From Lindgomyces ingoldianus (taxonomy: Eukaryota; Ascomycota; Dothideomycetes; Pleosporales; Lindgomycetaceae), in NCBI RefSeq assembly GCF_010093535.1, contig NW_022985171.1, positions 898,516 to 962,515 on the forward strand: DNA of 64,000 nucleotides, in the 5' to 3' direction. A program made the position numbers and the translations under genes. The notes under the pieces are model-generated. The model did not search any database. It saw only the letters and a program-made list of their open reading frames with translations, and was not told the origin of the DNA. Every line of letters starts with the position of its first letter. Within the stretch, counting starts at the first letter, position 1. Positions 51,657 through 63,108 of this stretch are shown piece by piece.

Positions 51657-51708
51657 GTAAGTATTGTTCCAGCACTAGTTAAGGAGCCTATTCTAACGTC
51701 TTTAAAAG
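51657..51708 (+). other. Predicted intron 3 of the SANT pseudogene
   Basis: GTAAGT donor, TTCTAACG branch site at 51691-51698, AAAAG acceptor, 52 nt. It converts frame 2 of exon 3 into frame 0 of exon 4, the frame of the long Ser/Arg-rich and SANT segments. Confidence 0.65.
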
Positions 51709-53299
51709 AACTATCGCCAGCAGAAGACAAACTACTCTTTAATGTCGAGGTAATAAGCAGATTGCCATCAACACGCAAACAAACGCGCCGTTCATCTGGT
51801 GACACGATGATCTCCTTAACAGAAGTGCCAGACATTACGTCAGAACCAGAGCTGGAAGACCCTTGTTTACTAAAGCAGAGAAGGCCGTCTGTACGACAAG
51901 CAGAGAGCCTCATACTTGATCATGTGCCTACACCCAAGCCAACCCCTCTGCCGACCCCTAGCAGCCTAGATTCCCGTTCTAGAGCCGGCAGTGAGCCTAG
52001 TCCTGACCCTCTTGACAGTGACAGCAAAAGTAGTAGAGCTAGAAGTCCAGTCCCGCCCCTAAACAACCTTGGTGAAGAGAATGGCGACGATGGCGCACAT
52101 TCTCGGGGAAGAGTCGAGGAGCTGCTCCATTCCCCGAGACAATCCATCTCTCCTCGCGAAGGCATAGAAGCCGAACAAAATATGGATCCAGATTCAGAAA
52201 GGTATAAGAAGAGAAGGGAAGGCAGTGATGGTAAAGTTGGGGAGAGCCGCGAGGACGGAGTCGGTCAGGTCGATGAGGCGTCCCGCAGCCCTTCAGAGAA
52301 GAGCCCTCGACGACGTAAACGCAGCGATCGTCCGGCCCGGGAGAGGAGGCGCGGTCCATCACGAACTGCTCCTAGGTCACGGGGCTCGAGCACAATGCCA
52401 ACGAGGGCATCGCGACAAGTCATGTCATCCGAGCCACGCCAACTGTCTCGGCCCAAGATGGATAGCGCGACTGGGTCTTGCTCCCCGCGAACATCCTCTT
52501 CGAAAACGAAGGCTGGAGATTGAACCAACATCAATTATGGACCCAGCGCCAGCATGTCTTATCAGATAACCGATCTCACGCTCTGCCCTGTGCCAAAGGG
52601 CTCGTCGATTGTGACAGCAATTGTCCATTGCAACGAGTCGATATTGTTTCTCAACCCGACAGCCCTGGATCACAAGCTCTTCGGTGAAGACGGCAAAGTC
52701 ATCCGCATGGCCCAGCTATCGCCGGATTCGTGGATACTAGTGGGTCACTGATATGACGGTGGTGCGCTAGGCCCGTGTGTTTGTGGAAGCTTGACACTGC
52801 CTAACCCAGACCGGACGAGCAGTCCCTACAGTGACACTGATTACCCAGAAGACGATGTGGACGAAGGGGACGAGAATGAAGAGGAAGATACCGGCGAATG
52901 CAAACCTCATGCTGCTGGCAGTAATCAGGGATTCCGTACAAACGGTATGCGCTCCCGTTAACGAACACATAAGCCGTGGAAAGCGTCGGACGAAGAACGC
53001 TTACTCTCGTATAAGGATAAGATGTCTATGGACTGGGATCAGGTAGTTTCTCGCTTCCCAGACCGGTCGGAAGGTGCTGTAAAACTGCGCTACTACGCAT
53101 TGCGCAAGAAGAATTCGTAGAGTTGTTGAGTCAGCCTCAGGCGGGTCAGCCTTGTTACCTTGCGAACTCTCGGAAAGAGTCCCACATTGATGTGACTTTG
53201 CCTAGTTTAGCTTCCGTGGGTCCCATTCTGGCTCCCGCTGTGAAGCCCGTTTCCCGTGCCAGCTTCGGCTCTCGCTCCTCTTCCGAGACCCCGTTTTGA

Positions 53300-53433
53300 C
53301 CCCGCCCGAGTTGTCGTTCAGGGAGTAACGTTATACCCAAAAAATCCACCATGCCAGCTATTTAGAAAACAGAAGTGGTCCTTCTAAAATGTAAAGATTT
53401 AAGAAGAACGTTTCAAGGTCAGTGTCACGACTA
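53300..53433. other. Spacer between SANT pseudogene and MITE
   Basis: Nothing recognisable beyond the end of the open extension at 53299. Confidence 0.4.
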
Positions 53434-53605
53434 CAGTCAGCTCTCGTTATAACAATGTGGCGTTTCCAGGATTTTATATCGTTATATCGGATTATCGTTA
53501 TAACGAGAGATATTTTGGTGAGAAAACAAGAATCGGTGCACAGGAAACCCCATCGCAGAGACCGCTTTGTGGCGTTCTTGGCATCGTTATAACGAGAGTT
53601 GACTG
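53434..53605. mobile_element. 172-bp MITE with 24-bp terminal inverted repeats
   Basis: The ends at 53434-53457 and 53582-53605 are inverted copies (core CTCTCGTTATAAC, outermost CAGTC) with two mismatches in 24. A further internal copy of the motif lies at about 53493-53509. It has no coding capacity. CAGT-type ends preceded by TA on the left resemble pogo/Tc1-mariner elements; on the right the flank is AT rather than TA, so the TSD is not confirmed. It is not RIP-mutated. Confidence 0.75.
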
Positions 53606-54173
53606 ATAGTGGGTGATTCTGAGCGTTAGCGTGGGAAGGATGTTGTTGCCTACGCCAAGACTTCCGGAGCAGCTCAACCACCAACCAAGGGATGGAGCGC
53701 GCTGTATGAATCTAGGAAGAACGTGTGGAGGGCCAACAGCTATTGGGTGCCTTGAGGAACAAAAGTTCTTTGTGCCTCATCAAACTTTTTTAGATTCTGA
53801 CCAATCAATATCCTCACTCTTTCTTTGTTTCACGTGATTTTTTGGTCATTGTTATCCTCTTTAAAGACCACGCGCTAACCTTCTTTCTACTAAGGGTTTT
53901 AGATAGAACACCCTCTCTTCCTCTTTTATCTCTTCTAGTTTAGTAAAAGCCTTTCTCTAAGGTCTCTGTAGCAGATCCTTTTGTTCTTGCCTTATGTCCA
54001 TTCTTTACCTTTTAGTCAGCAGCACTAACACTAAGGTTCCCCTTTTTCTAAGCTCTAACAATCTTGACTTGTTGAATCTGCTAATATCCTAATTGGTGAT
54101 ATTTGCCACTCCTTAAACCCTATCTACATCCAGATGGAGCTCTCTAACTAACATTACTAATGGTTGCCTTACT
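53606..54173. other. Intergenic; possible old coding relic on minus strand
   Basis: From about 54150 down to about 53850 the minus strand reads as a Lys/Glu/Arg-rich helical sequence with a few TAG/TAA, which may be the degraded C-terminus of a transposase. It is too weak to assign. An E-box-like CACGTG lies near 53832. No intact gene. Confidence 0.3.
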
Positions 54174-54875
54174 CTACTCCTTCAAAACTAACCAGTGCGA
54201 TGGCTTCGGATCTCCATACTTGTACCACGCATACCTCCTCTTCATATCTTCATCATCTACCTCTTCCAACCAATCTTCATTCGCACTCGCAACTTCATCG
54301 CACATCTTTGGCGTCAAGCATCCAACAACAAAATGCGTCAAGTTCTCGTGATCAAACCCCATACGCCTTAACATCGTCCTCACATCCCCCCTCGCAACAA
54401 CTCCATCGCGCATCCAATTAGGTGGGCCATCCGGGAACAAGACAAAGCGCCGGATCCTGGATATGTACATCTCTGACGTGCTAGCAGGGAGATCATACGT
54501 ACCCCGCCGGCCGCGAGCAGCGTCTCCCCACGACGGAAAAACCAACAGCGGAGCGACGCTGAACCACGTGTTTTCACCATACAACACGGCAGCGGCTTCG
54601 TCGTGGATCTGGCGGTTACTTTGCAGGATGGCGGGGTAGGCTCGCGTAGAATTTTCAAACCAGAAGGCGCTGCGGAAAAACATGATGAGGGGGTATGTGC
54701 AGAGGAGGAGCTCGCGGTAGATCATGTTGCGGATCTCGCTGGGGAGACGGAGGAAGGGAAACGTGTCGGTGGGTTGGGTGAGGTTGGGGCTATTGGCATC
54801 GGGCCTGGATGGTCGCGATTTGGATAACCAGCGGCGCACTTTGAAAACAATCTTTAAAGCGGAAGTGGCATCCAT
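54174..54875 (-). CDS. F-box-like fungal protein, 233 aa, uncharacterised
   Basis: An intact, intronless frame. I chose the ATG at 54875 (A at -3). The frame extends upstream to 55001, but only through a GTG, which is not a eukaryotic start. Residues 41-57 (FLRLPSEIRNMIYRELL) are the F-box-like helix common to large ascomycete families of LPxEIRNxIY proteins, and residues 80-105 hold the companion motif (YPAILQSNRQIHDEAAAVLYGENTWF). The N-terminus is basic (residues 8-26); the C-terminus contains an acidic stretch (EDWLEEVDDED). No signal peptide or membrane segment is evident. In this family the helix resembles an SCF adaptor, but most members have no known substrate, so I assign no function. 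It lies convergent to the SANT pseudogene, between a MITE and a retrotransposon-rich flank. Confidence 0.85.
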   Translation of the reverse strand: MDATSALKIVFKVRRWLSKSRPSRPDANSPNLTQPTDTFPFLRLPSEIRNMIYRELLLCTYPLIMFFRSAFWFENSTRAYPAILQSNRQIHDEAAAVLYGENTWFSVAPLLVFPSWGDAARGRRGTYDLPASTSEMYISRIRRFVLFPDGPPNWMRDGVVARGDVRTMLRRMGFDHENLTHFVVGCLTPKMCDEVASANEDWLEEVDDEDMKRRYAWYKYGDPKPSHWLVLKE

Positions 54876-55501
54876 CGTGTAAATCGTAGTGAGAGCGTTT
54901 GAATGCCTGTGGATTGGAAGTGGAAAGATTGTCTTTGTGACTGCTTGGTGGCGCGATGTTTTTGGCGCTGAGGACGCTAGGCGCTCCGGCCGGTGATGCA
55001 CGAGAAGGTCAGCAAGAGCTGGTGTTCGTTATTGAAGATGTGAACGGCTTTTCAGTGTCGGTTCGTGTATTGGAGCTCTGTTGCAGGTGCTAGGTACGAG
55101 GTATATGCTACGGTTAGCTTACCTTGGCACCCCGCAAACCACCCAATCTGGCTAGCGTAGGATTCACATTCATCCCCTAATCGCACGCGCGACTTGTACG
55201 ATGCTTAGATACATCACCGTAGCATCACGAAATTCACCTTCTAAACGCATAACGATGTTGTTCCAATGTTTGGCGCATCCTAGGCCGTTTCTCTCAATTT
55301 TCCAACAAATCCCGCAAAAGCATAAGGTTTCTTCATAGTTTGCCAGAGGCCAGTCTACCGATGCGTCGACGGTAGGTATATAATACCTATAAGCCCCCGG
55401 CCAAGGGCATCATTAATATTGAATCCGGTCGGGTATCTAATGTTGGCTATCTTTGGTTGGATTACTCTTTGCTTAAAATTGTGTGGTGGATGGATAAGGG
55501 C
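54876..55501. other. Intergenic / upstream region of the F-box-like gene
   Basis: Balanced composition, presumed promoter and 5' leader of the minus-strand gene. A TATATAA-like sequence (about 55377-55384) is visible. No ORF of note. Confidence 0.4.
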
Positions 55502-55753
55502 TCAGTGCTGATGGTAGCTTTTGAGCGCGGTAGTGAGGTTTGCAAGCTTAGATGGGTCCCTTCTAAGGGTTTTAAACAATGGCAAGAGCTTGATGGCGGC
55601 GCCGTCGTGAAGGGAGTCTGTTTCACGATCAAAGGAGGCTCTCTGTAGATCAGGCGCGGAGACAACGATGCGATGGTAATTTTCAGGTGCGAAGGTGCCT
55701 ACATATTCAATATTGCCTAGGGCACGCAACCCAGGCAGAATTAATGCATGCAT
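55502..55753 (-). CDS. Small hypothetical ORF, 83 aa, possibly a gene fragment
   Basis: Starts with a true ATG (55753) and ends TGA. It has ordinary composition with a Leu-rich C-terminal third (LLPLFKTLRR...LANLTTALKSYH). I do not recognise it. It ends well before the F-box-like gene and begins where composition turns AT-rich, so it may be the surviving part of a gene truncated at the repeat border, possibly related to neighbouring F-box/Leu-rich proteins. The overlapping 63-67-codon frames on either strand are shadows. Confidence 0.3.
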   Translation of the reverse strand: MHALILPGLRALGNIEYVGTFAPENYHRIVVSAPDLQRASFDRETDSLHDGAAIKLLPLFKTLRRDPSKLANLTTALKSYHQH

Positions 55754-56028
55754 CGTGGCGCGCGTAGAGTTTTACACTATATATTTACTCTAATTACTAT
55801 CTTTCTAAGATTGTTTCCCCTGCTCTCTTATATATATACAGCAGAAAGAGGTAAACTACAATAGTTTTTGTCTAAGTAGAGTTTTATCTACTAGATTATT
55901 TCTTTGTCTGTTCTAAAAGATCTCTTATTATAGTTTATATACAGGTAACATTAGGTAAAAAAGAGTTTAAAGTCTTTTACTATTTTATTAAAGAACTTAA
56001 AAGAGGCTATTGTAAGGACAGGGCTCCG
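55754..56028. other. AT-rich border between gene island and element B
   Basis: RIP-like composition with a TATATATATA run near 55832. No gene or repeat recognised. TSD CTCCG of element B is at 56024-56028. Confidence 0.4.
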
Positions 56029-56621
56029 TGTTACGATCTACGGTTGGACCAGCGTAACTCCACCCAGGATGCTCCACAATATGGTACGGTTGGAGCAGGA
56101 CTCGCTTACAGACCAAGCGGAGGACGCGGAGGTAGCGCGGCTACCCGAGATCATAGAAGAATGCGTTGTCTAATAAGAGGACAGGACGTAAATCCTACAA
56201 GTCTAGAGGAGCTTAGCAAGCCCTGCTTAGTAAGCTTATATAAGCTTATCTAGCTTACCTTAGTGTCCCTTACACATGTATATAGTTTTTATAGTAAACA
56301 ACTTTTAAAAGGTGTGTTTAATGTTTAGTTTATTCTTTACATAAACTAAGTAGCATTTAGCTTTTTAAAAAGCTATAATACTATTTATATATTTTACACT
56401 ATATATACCTCTAACTTTGTCTAATAGAACTATTTAACCCTAGCCTCTTTACTGCTGCACATAAGGCAAACTATAATCTAGTCACTCTCCCTCTCTTTAT
56501 TAGCCTAATAGCCTGTACATAGGACTGTACACTTTACTAGATTAGCCTTTTATTATCTATTCTACTTTTTACCTAGGAATATTATTAGACTTAAGTGCTT
56601 TATAAAGTAAAAATTATAATA
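56029..56621 (+). repeat. B 5' LTR (593 bp)
   Basis: The outer 140 bp are clean and the inner 150 bp mutated. A block near 56060-56100 (CCCAGGATGCTCCACAATATGG) differs from A at its equally clean edge, so A and B are separate subfamilies. The 69-codon frame 56044-56253 is not a gene. Confidence 0.95.
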
Positions 56622-57239
56622 TTAAATACTACTTTTTTAAAAAGTATAGTAACTTTATAACATAACTTAGATTCTAACATAGCTTATGCTGCGCTATTAA
56701 GATCTATAAAAGCTCCTACCTAAAGTAAAGCTGTTCTAGCAGAATAAATTAACTCTATCTAGGACAATATTAAAAAACTCTAGTAAATTAGTAATAAAGT
56801 TAGTAACTTATTAAAACTTAAGTAAAAGATAGCTAACTTTTACTAAAAAACTATAAGCTTATAAAACTTTTAGCTTTTAGTTAACTTTTATAAAGTAACT
56901 ACTTAAGCTTATTAAATATATAAACTATAAGTAAAACTAGCTAAAGTTTAGAATATTTTAACTAATAAAGTAAGTATTATAGCTAAAAAGGCTTTAAGAC
57001 TAGCTTTTTTAAAGCTTTTTAGAAGTTTGCTAAAAGACCTTTAACTATTCTTTACTAAATGCTACCTTTATATATAATATAATAAAGAAGCATTTTAGAC
57101 TAACATAGAAATAATCTTTTAGATAGGATTACACTTAAAAGGCTTCTTTATAATCTAGTTTTAACTCTATACTAATAACTAGATAGACTTTAAAGCTAAT
57201 AGCGCCCTACTTAATTCTAAAATAAAGAAAGTATTTAGT

Positions 57240-60200
57240 AGTATTAAAAATTTTAAAGCAGCTTTATTAGCTATTTATAGGACCTTAGACAAAAAAAAAA
57301 TTATAGCTAACTAACTAAATAATATAAGGCAGGGCAGTAGACTAGTCTAGAACTATGCAGCACGTTTTAGGGAACAAATAGCTATCTGCAGATAGAACAA
57401 CTAGAAAGCTCTATGCTGCATGTTTTATAACAGACTAAATAAGAAAGTAAAAGATAAGTTTATATACATAAACTAACTAACTACTCTTAAAAACTACATT
57501 AAGAAAGTAATAACTTATAACAACTATTATAAAAAATGTAAAAAAGAAAAAAAATTAAAGAGAACCTTTTAAAAACTAGAATTTATCCCTAAAAAAAAAA
57601 AGCTTTTATAATATAATAAAAAACTAATAAACCTTAGTTATATAAAGCATATATAAAGCCCCCCCTTTAAAAAGAGCTAAGTTCTAGGACGCAATAGGCC
57701 ACCTTTAATAAAGAAATAATAAAAATAGCTAGAGAATAAGGCCTACTTAAACTATAAAAAAGTAGAACACTTTTACTAAAACTGCCTAAACTTCTAAAAG
57801 AGGGAGAATAAAAATACTACTATAATAATAAAAGCTATTACTACTAAATATAGCCTTATAGATAAGAAAATATAAGAAAGACTAAAGGACAGACTTTACT
57901 AGTAATATAAAAAAAACTACTTTTTAAACAACTGCCTTAAAGCATATTAGAAGGTAGTTATTTAAAACTTTAGTAGCCTTAATATAGTGTTGTAGGACTT
58001 TATAATCTTTAAAAGATATAAAAAAAAAACTTAGATCTAAGAATATATTATAAATGTTTAGAAAGAAGAAAAATGTTTTCCTTTTTAAGACTAGACCTTT
58101 AGTACTTTAGTAAAAGAGCTTTCTTAATAGTTTTAGAGATGTAAGTGCTAGAAGTGTAGGTTACTATATAACTACCTAAGTAATTATATAGTCTTGCTTT
58201 ACTAAATAAACATTAGCAATAACTACTTAATGTTTAACATTATATAAAAGATAGCTAAAGTTAAATATAATATTATAAATAAAAAAAAGTAATAGTAATT
58301 TTTTACTAAAATTAAGAATTAAAAGCTAGAATAGTTAGGTAAACCTGCTAAGTTTAAAGTACTATAACTAGCGCCTAAGAAACCTAAGACACTGCTCCTA
58401 AGCCTAGTAATCTCTAGAAAAGTTCTTATAGTATAATAAAATTATAGACAATGTGTCCTCTGCAGAAGCAGCAACTATAGCATAAGTAGGTGCTAATAGA
58501 AAGAGCACCTTGTACAGCTAGTATAAACAAAAGTATATTCTTAGTAGACCTAGAAAAGTCCCCTTAACATATTACATAGACCTAATAATTATCTATACCC
58601 CTAGTACTAGTGTACATAACAATACTGCGTTAAACACTAGGATAACAAACATTAAGCAGGATAGTAGCCTACATAGGAAAAGAACTACAACAGTTGCCTA
58701 TAGCAAGAAACAGCCTTAGCCTATAAAACTATAAATTACTACACTTATTAAACAGCTTCCTCTTATAAGTAAAAACTATAGATAAAATATAATAAATAAA
58801 AAAATTATAAGTTCTACTACTTTTAGTAAAAAGTAGTAAGAAAAGAAGACTACCTAACTTTACATTATCTAGTTAAAGATTATAAATGTAAAGTAGCTAA
58901 CTACTATAACTAAAAATATTAAATTTATAAAAAAAAGAAAAATAAATTTAATAATAACTTATAAGACATTAACTTTTATCCCTTTTTTAATAAAGAAGTT
59001 AAACATAACATATCTGCAGTAATTACAGTAGGGTAAGGGGCAGGACACAGCCTAACAACCACCTTTATGTATAAAGAATAGCCTAGATTAGCCCTTATAA
59101 ATAGCAGATGCACTTTTACTACTATAAATAAAAATTAGGTAGATAAGTAAAGTATACTATTCTACATAAAAAAAAACTTATTTAAGGTAACTCTTACTAA
59201 CATATTATTAATTAAGTATAGTAAAGGATAAATTAACCTAGAAACTTATAAAAAGAACTTTAAAACTTTTAATATAAAAGATTAAAAATCTATAAACATA
59301 CTTAAACTAAAAAGTAAATATAATGTAATTTTAGGCTATAACTAGCTTAGAACTTATAATTCTGCAATTAATTAAAGAACTATAACTATAAAAACCCCTA
59401 ACAACCACGCACGCATAACCTAGTTAGCATGCTATAATAACAGATGCCTAGTCTATAAACAAGCTAAGCAGGGTAGCAGTTATTACCTTAAAAAAAAGAA
59501 GCTTTAAAAATTCCTTTACTAAGAACTAAAAGCTTAAGTAATAAAAATAATAAAAAAAAAACTTAAAAAAGTCTCTTATAAAAAAATTAAAGCAGATAAA
59601 GACATAGAATAAATTAGTGTTATATAAGTCTAAGAAGAAAGTTAAATTCTGCCTAAATATAAAGACTATAAGGACATGTTTAAAACACTAAAAGACTCTA
59701 GAGAACTACTACTACACTAGCCTTAAGACTATGCTATTAACTTAATAAAAAATTACAACTTAAAGACACATAAGCTCTACCTTTTAACTAGGGCACAAAA
59801 GAAGGCCCTATAAGAGTACATTAATAGGATGTTAGCATAAGGCTACATCTAGAAAAGCTATAGCCCTATAGCATTAGCAGTAGTCTTTGTAAAGAAGAAA
59901 GAAGGAAAAATATAAGTCTATTAAGACTACAGGACCCTAAATAACAACACAATCTAAGATTAGTTTCCTCTACTAATTATATAAAACATTATAAACTAAC
60001 TAAAAGGAACCTAGTACTTTATAAAGTTTAATATACAAGACAGATTTAATAAGATAAGAATATAAAAAAGAGATAAGTAGCTTATAGTGTTTAAGACCTT
60101 ATAGAGACTTTATAAGCTACTAGTAATGCTATTTAGCTTAATAAATGCCCTAGTAACTTTCTAGTAAATTATTAATACTGCCCTTAACCCTTATCTAGAT

Positions 60201-62390
60201 GTCTTTACTTTAGTATATTTAGATAACGTCCTTATCTATTTAAAAGATACCCTAGAAGACTACATACAGAAGGTATAAAAAGTTTTAGAACAGCTTAGAA
60301 AGTACAGACTTTACTTACAGCTCTTTAAATGCAAGTTCTATGTTACTAAAATAAAATACTTAGGATTTATAATTAATAAAGAAGAAATAAAAATTAACCT
60401 AGCTAAAGTATAAAAGGTACTAGAGTAGCTAGAACTTATAATAGTTAAAAAAGTAAAAAGATTTCTTAGACTATTAGGCTATATTAGACAAATAATTAAA
60501 GATTATTTAAAAATTACTATACTATTAATAAACACTATAACTAAGAAGTAGGTAATAGCAAAGTTTGTCTAAACCCTAGAAATAAATAAAGCATTTATAA
60601 TGCTAAAATAAGCTATAATAGATAAACTAGTATTAAGAATATATAACTTATAATTAAAAATAAAGATCTACACAGACACATCTTTTAAAGCCAGCAGAGC
60701 TGCGTTATACTAAAGGCAGGAAGACAGAAAATGGCACCTAGTTGCGTACCACTCTGCTAAGTTCTTAGGTCTAGAAGCAGGCTACAGCATACCTAATAAA
60801 GAGCTAAAAGCAATATTAAATGCTATAAAAGTATAGACTACAGAGCTACATAAAATAGTAAGGCTATTTAATATTATAACTAACTACATAAACTTAGTTA
60901 TGTTCTTATTAGTAAAAAAACTATTACTAATGCATGTAAAATAAGCAATAGAACTTGCATAGTTTAACTATATTATTAAGCACGTGCCTAAAGCATAAAA
61001 CTAGTAGGCTAACACTCTTAGCTAAAGACTAGACTACTTTAATAAAGAAAAGGAAAGAACTAAAAAGTTTACACTTTTTAAAAAAACTAATAAAAAATAG
61101 GTCTATAATAGACTTTAACTTATAAAAGAATTCTACATGCTTATAGCTAGTAAGTAAAGATAGAAAAACTTAATCTAAAAATATTATAAATCTTTAATGT
61201 TTAGACACCTAGAAATAGGCACCCTTTAAAAAAAGCTAAAAGCTGCTATATTATAATAAATACTAAAAGTAAAGCAACTATGCATAAAGGTGCTTAGAGA
61301 ATGCAATACCTGCAACAAAAATAACCTAAAAAGGCATAAGGCCTATAGATATCTCTAACTAATTAAAGCACTAAAGCTACTATAGATAATAATTATAATA
61401 GACTTTATTATAGAATTACCCCTATCTAAAGAACTAGGGACAGACAGAATGTGTAATATAATTATAGTAGCACTAGATAAAACTACTAAGTATCTACACA
61501 CCTAGCCCTTAGAAAAAATAATAATAGCTAAGGAATTTATTTATAAATTAAAGTAAAACATAATATTAGTATATAAATGCCTTAAGATTATTATTTCTAA
61601 TTAAGATAAGCTATTTACTAGCAGCTTTTAGAAAGCAGTAATGTAACACCTTAGCATAGCACATAAGCTATTAATAGCCTACTACTTATAAATAGATAGA
61701 CAAACTAAAAGAGTAAATGCAAAAATAGAAAAATATTTAAAGAAGTACATTTTTTACACTTAAAATAACTAGCTAGAATAGCTTCTAATAGCGTAGTTAA
61801 TAATTAATAATGTAGAATTAGCTATAATAAAAGAAACACTATATAAAGCTAACTTTAAATATAACCTGTACTTTATGCTACATAGAAGTTAACTTATAGA
61901 CTTATAAAAATTAATAAATTAGCTAATAAACTTATATTAGATATATAAAAGATTAGCTATTAAAGCAAGGTCTAGCAGAGCAATAATAGAAAAGTATGTA
62001 AATAAATTATAATAACTAGAACTAAAAATCTACCTAAGAGACTATATGTATTTTAACACTAAAAACTTTAAGATACCTAGACCTTCTAGAAAGCTAGTAG
62101 AAAAAAAAATAAGACTATATAAAGTCCTTTAGACCTAACAAGACAACTGCAAACTTAAGCTTCCCCTATATATAAAGATACACCTATAGTTCTATGTCTC
62201 TAGATTAAAAAAAGCACTTAAAGAAGTTCCTCTATCTACTTAAAAATAAAAAAATAAAGAAGTAGAATATAAAGTTAAACACATTATTAGTAATTAAAAA
62301 AACTAAAAAAAATTTTTAGTAAAATAAAAAAAGTAGCTTACTAGTAAAAACATATAAAAACTAGCTAAAAATTTAAAGAACATGTAGTTA
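57240..62390 (+). pseudogene. B gag-pol relic (Gag, RT, RNase H, integrase, chromodomain)
   Basis: Gag capsid-like sequence lies at about 57310-57560 (NYAARFREQIAI can still be read near 57352-57388), with a degraded knuckle at about 57745-57775. The RT catalytic block at 60213-60248 has the second Asp changed to Asn. RNase H runs from about 60670 (YTD motif) through the AGYSIPNKELKA segment near 60778-60815. The integrase CNTC lies near 61299-61310, followed by a core starting about 61390 (DFIIELPLSKELGTDR). The chromodomain is at about 62259-62387. Many TAA/TAG interrupt each part, so it is not functional. Confidence 0.85.
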
Positions 62391-62539
62391 TTAGTATAAA
62401 AGTACTTTTAGGCCTATTTAAAAGAAACTAGCTAGGCAATAAGGCACCTATATTAAAAGGAATAGCTATGTTATTACTAGATAGCAGCAGCCTTTAGAGA
62501 TAAGTCTTAGCTAATAATAGTTAAAAAAAAAATAGCTTT

Positions 62540-62930
62540 TTACTTTAGCCTTAAAAGCTTTTATCTTATCTAAGAAAAATAAATCCCCTTTTAAGTACTT
62601 TATATAATAAGCCTTTAGTAAATCTAATAACTTTTAGATATAGTCTTATTTAAAACACTTCTTAGCTTTTACCTTTAAAGTCTTCTAAACCTAATGTAAC
62701 ATTTTATTATTAAAGTTCTACTTTTAAGCCTTTATAGTAACTGCTTTTTAAAGAAGTGTTTCTCTCTTTTTCTCTAAATAATTCTATATAGTATTAGAAA
62801 TAAAAGTGTTATATTTACTATTTTTTTTTACACACTTAACGCACTTGTTTAAGGATAAAGTTAACACATAAGACAACTTTAAAAATTAGTAAGCGCTATA
62901 AGGCTTTATTTTTATCTAATAAAGAGGATT
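62540..62930 (-). pseudogene. Antisense ORF relic downstream of B chromodomain
   Basis: Counterpart of 13410-13925. On the minus strand the same frame begins near 62880 with K-C-V-K-C-V-K-K and continues through a Lys-rich stretch to D-Y-I, then KLLDLLKA and KIKAFK. Some metal-ligand positions are mutated (His to Asn, Cys to Tyr). The middle part differs from A by more than RIP changes, but the frame is kept at both ends. Confidence 0.4.
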
Positions 62931-63108
62931 AAAATAATAAGTAATATAAAGATAGTAAAATAAACAAAACTAGTAAGCTATTTAGCATAAAAAAGATAAA
63001 TGTTAGAAGTGCCTTTTAGTAGAAGAGCACTAACATTATAAATAAGCTTTTACTAATGTAGTTATGTAAGCAAAGCAGCAAAGACGCTGCTAGGAAGGAG
63101 GGGCAGCG

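Larger units (their letters stand above)
50968..53120 (+). pseudogene. Decayed multi-exon gene with C-terminal SANT/Myb-like domain
   Basis: I infer four exons: 50968-51250, 51316-51402, 51450-51656 and 51709-53120. Introns 2 (47 nt, GTAAGC...CAATAG) and 3 (52 nt, GTAAGT...AAAAG) each carry a CTAAC branch site and keep the frame. Intron 1 (65 nt, GTAATA...TAAG, CTAAC near 51288) is weaker. The joined frame is 663 codons with five internal stops: TAG 51139, TAA 51536, TGA 52521, TGA 52749 and TAA 52959. Each is one C-to-T step from a Gln or Arg codon. Codons from about 51760 to 52520 are Ser, Arg and Pro-rich and disordered. From 52554 comes a more compact segment (ITDLTLCPVPKGSSIV), then an acidic patch (DEGDENEEED), then at about 52962-53115 a SANT/Myb-like domain (W-K-A-S-D-E-E-R-L-L, M-D-W-D-Q-V, F-P-D-R-S-E-G-A-V-K-L-R-Y-Y). 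A DNA- or chromatin-binding role is inferred from that domain only. After the TAG at 53118, frame +2 stays open to 53299. An alternative is two genes, the second starting at ATG 52554. Confidence 0.55.

Noticed and set aside
51527..51913. 128-codon minus-strand ORF that reads like a beta-propeller fragment
   Set aside because: It is antisense to the predicted exons. Two canonical introns with CTAAC branch sites, frame continuity and the downstream SANT domain favour the plus strand. It is also open partly because of the complementary Ser-rich composition.
52039..52569. Several 80-114-codon ORFs on both strands over the Ser/Arg-rich exon
   Set aside because: Shadow frames of the repetitive Ser/Arg codon pattern in the pseudogene's long exon.
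52952..52975. Treating the TAA at 52959 as part of an intron (GTATGC...AAG)
   Set aside because: The implied intron would be about 29 nt, too short for a fungal spliceosomal intron. A stop by C-to-T is simpler.
54160..54827. Plus-strand and minus-strand ORFs (54160-54351, 54164-54421, 54380-54658, 54603-54827)
   Set aside because: Overlapping frames of the intact minus-strand F-box-like gene.
54876..55001. 42-residue N-terminal extension of the F-box-like protein
   Set aside because: Its first codon is GTG, not ATG, and the extension has no family-like features.
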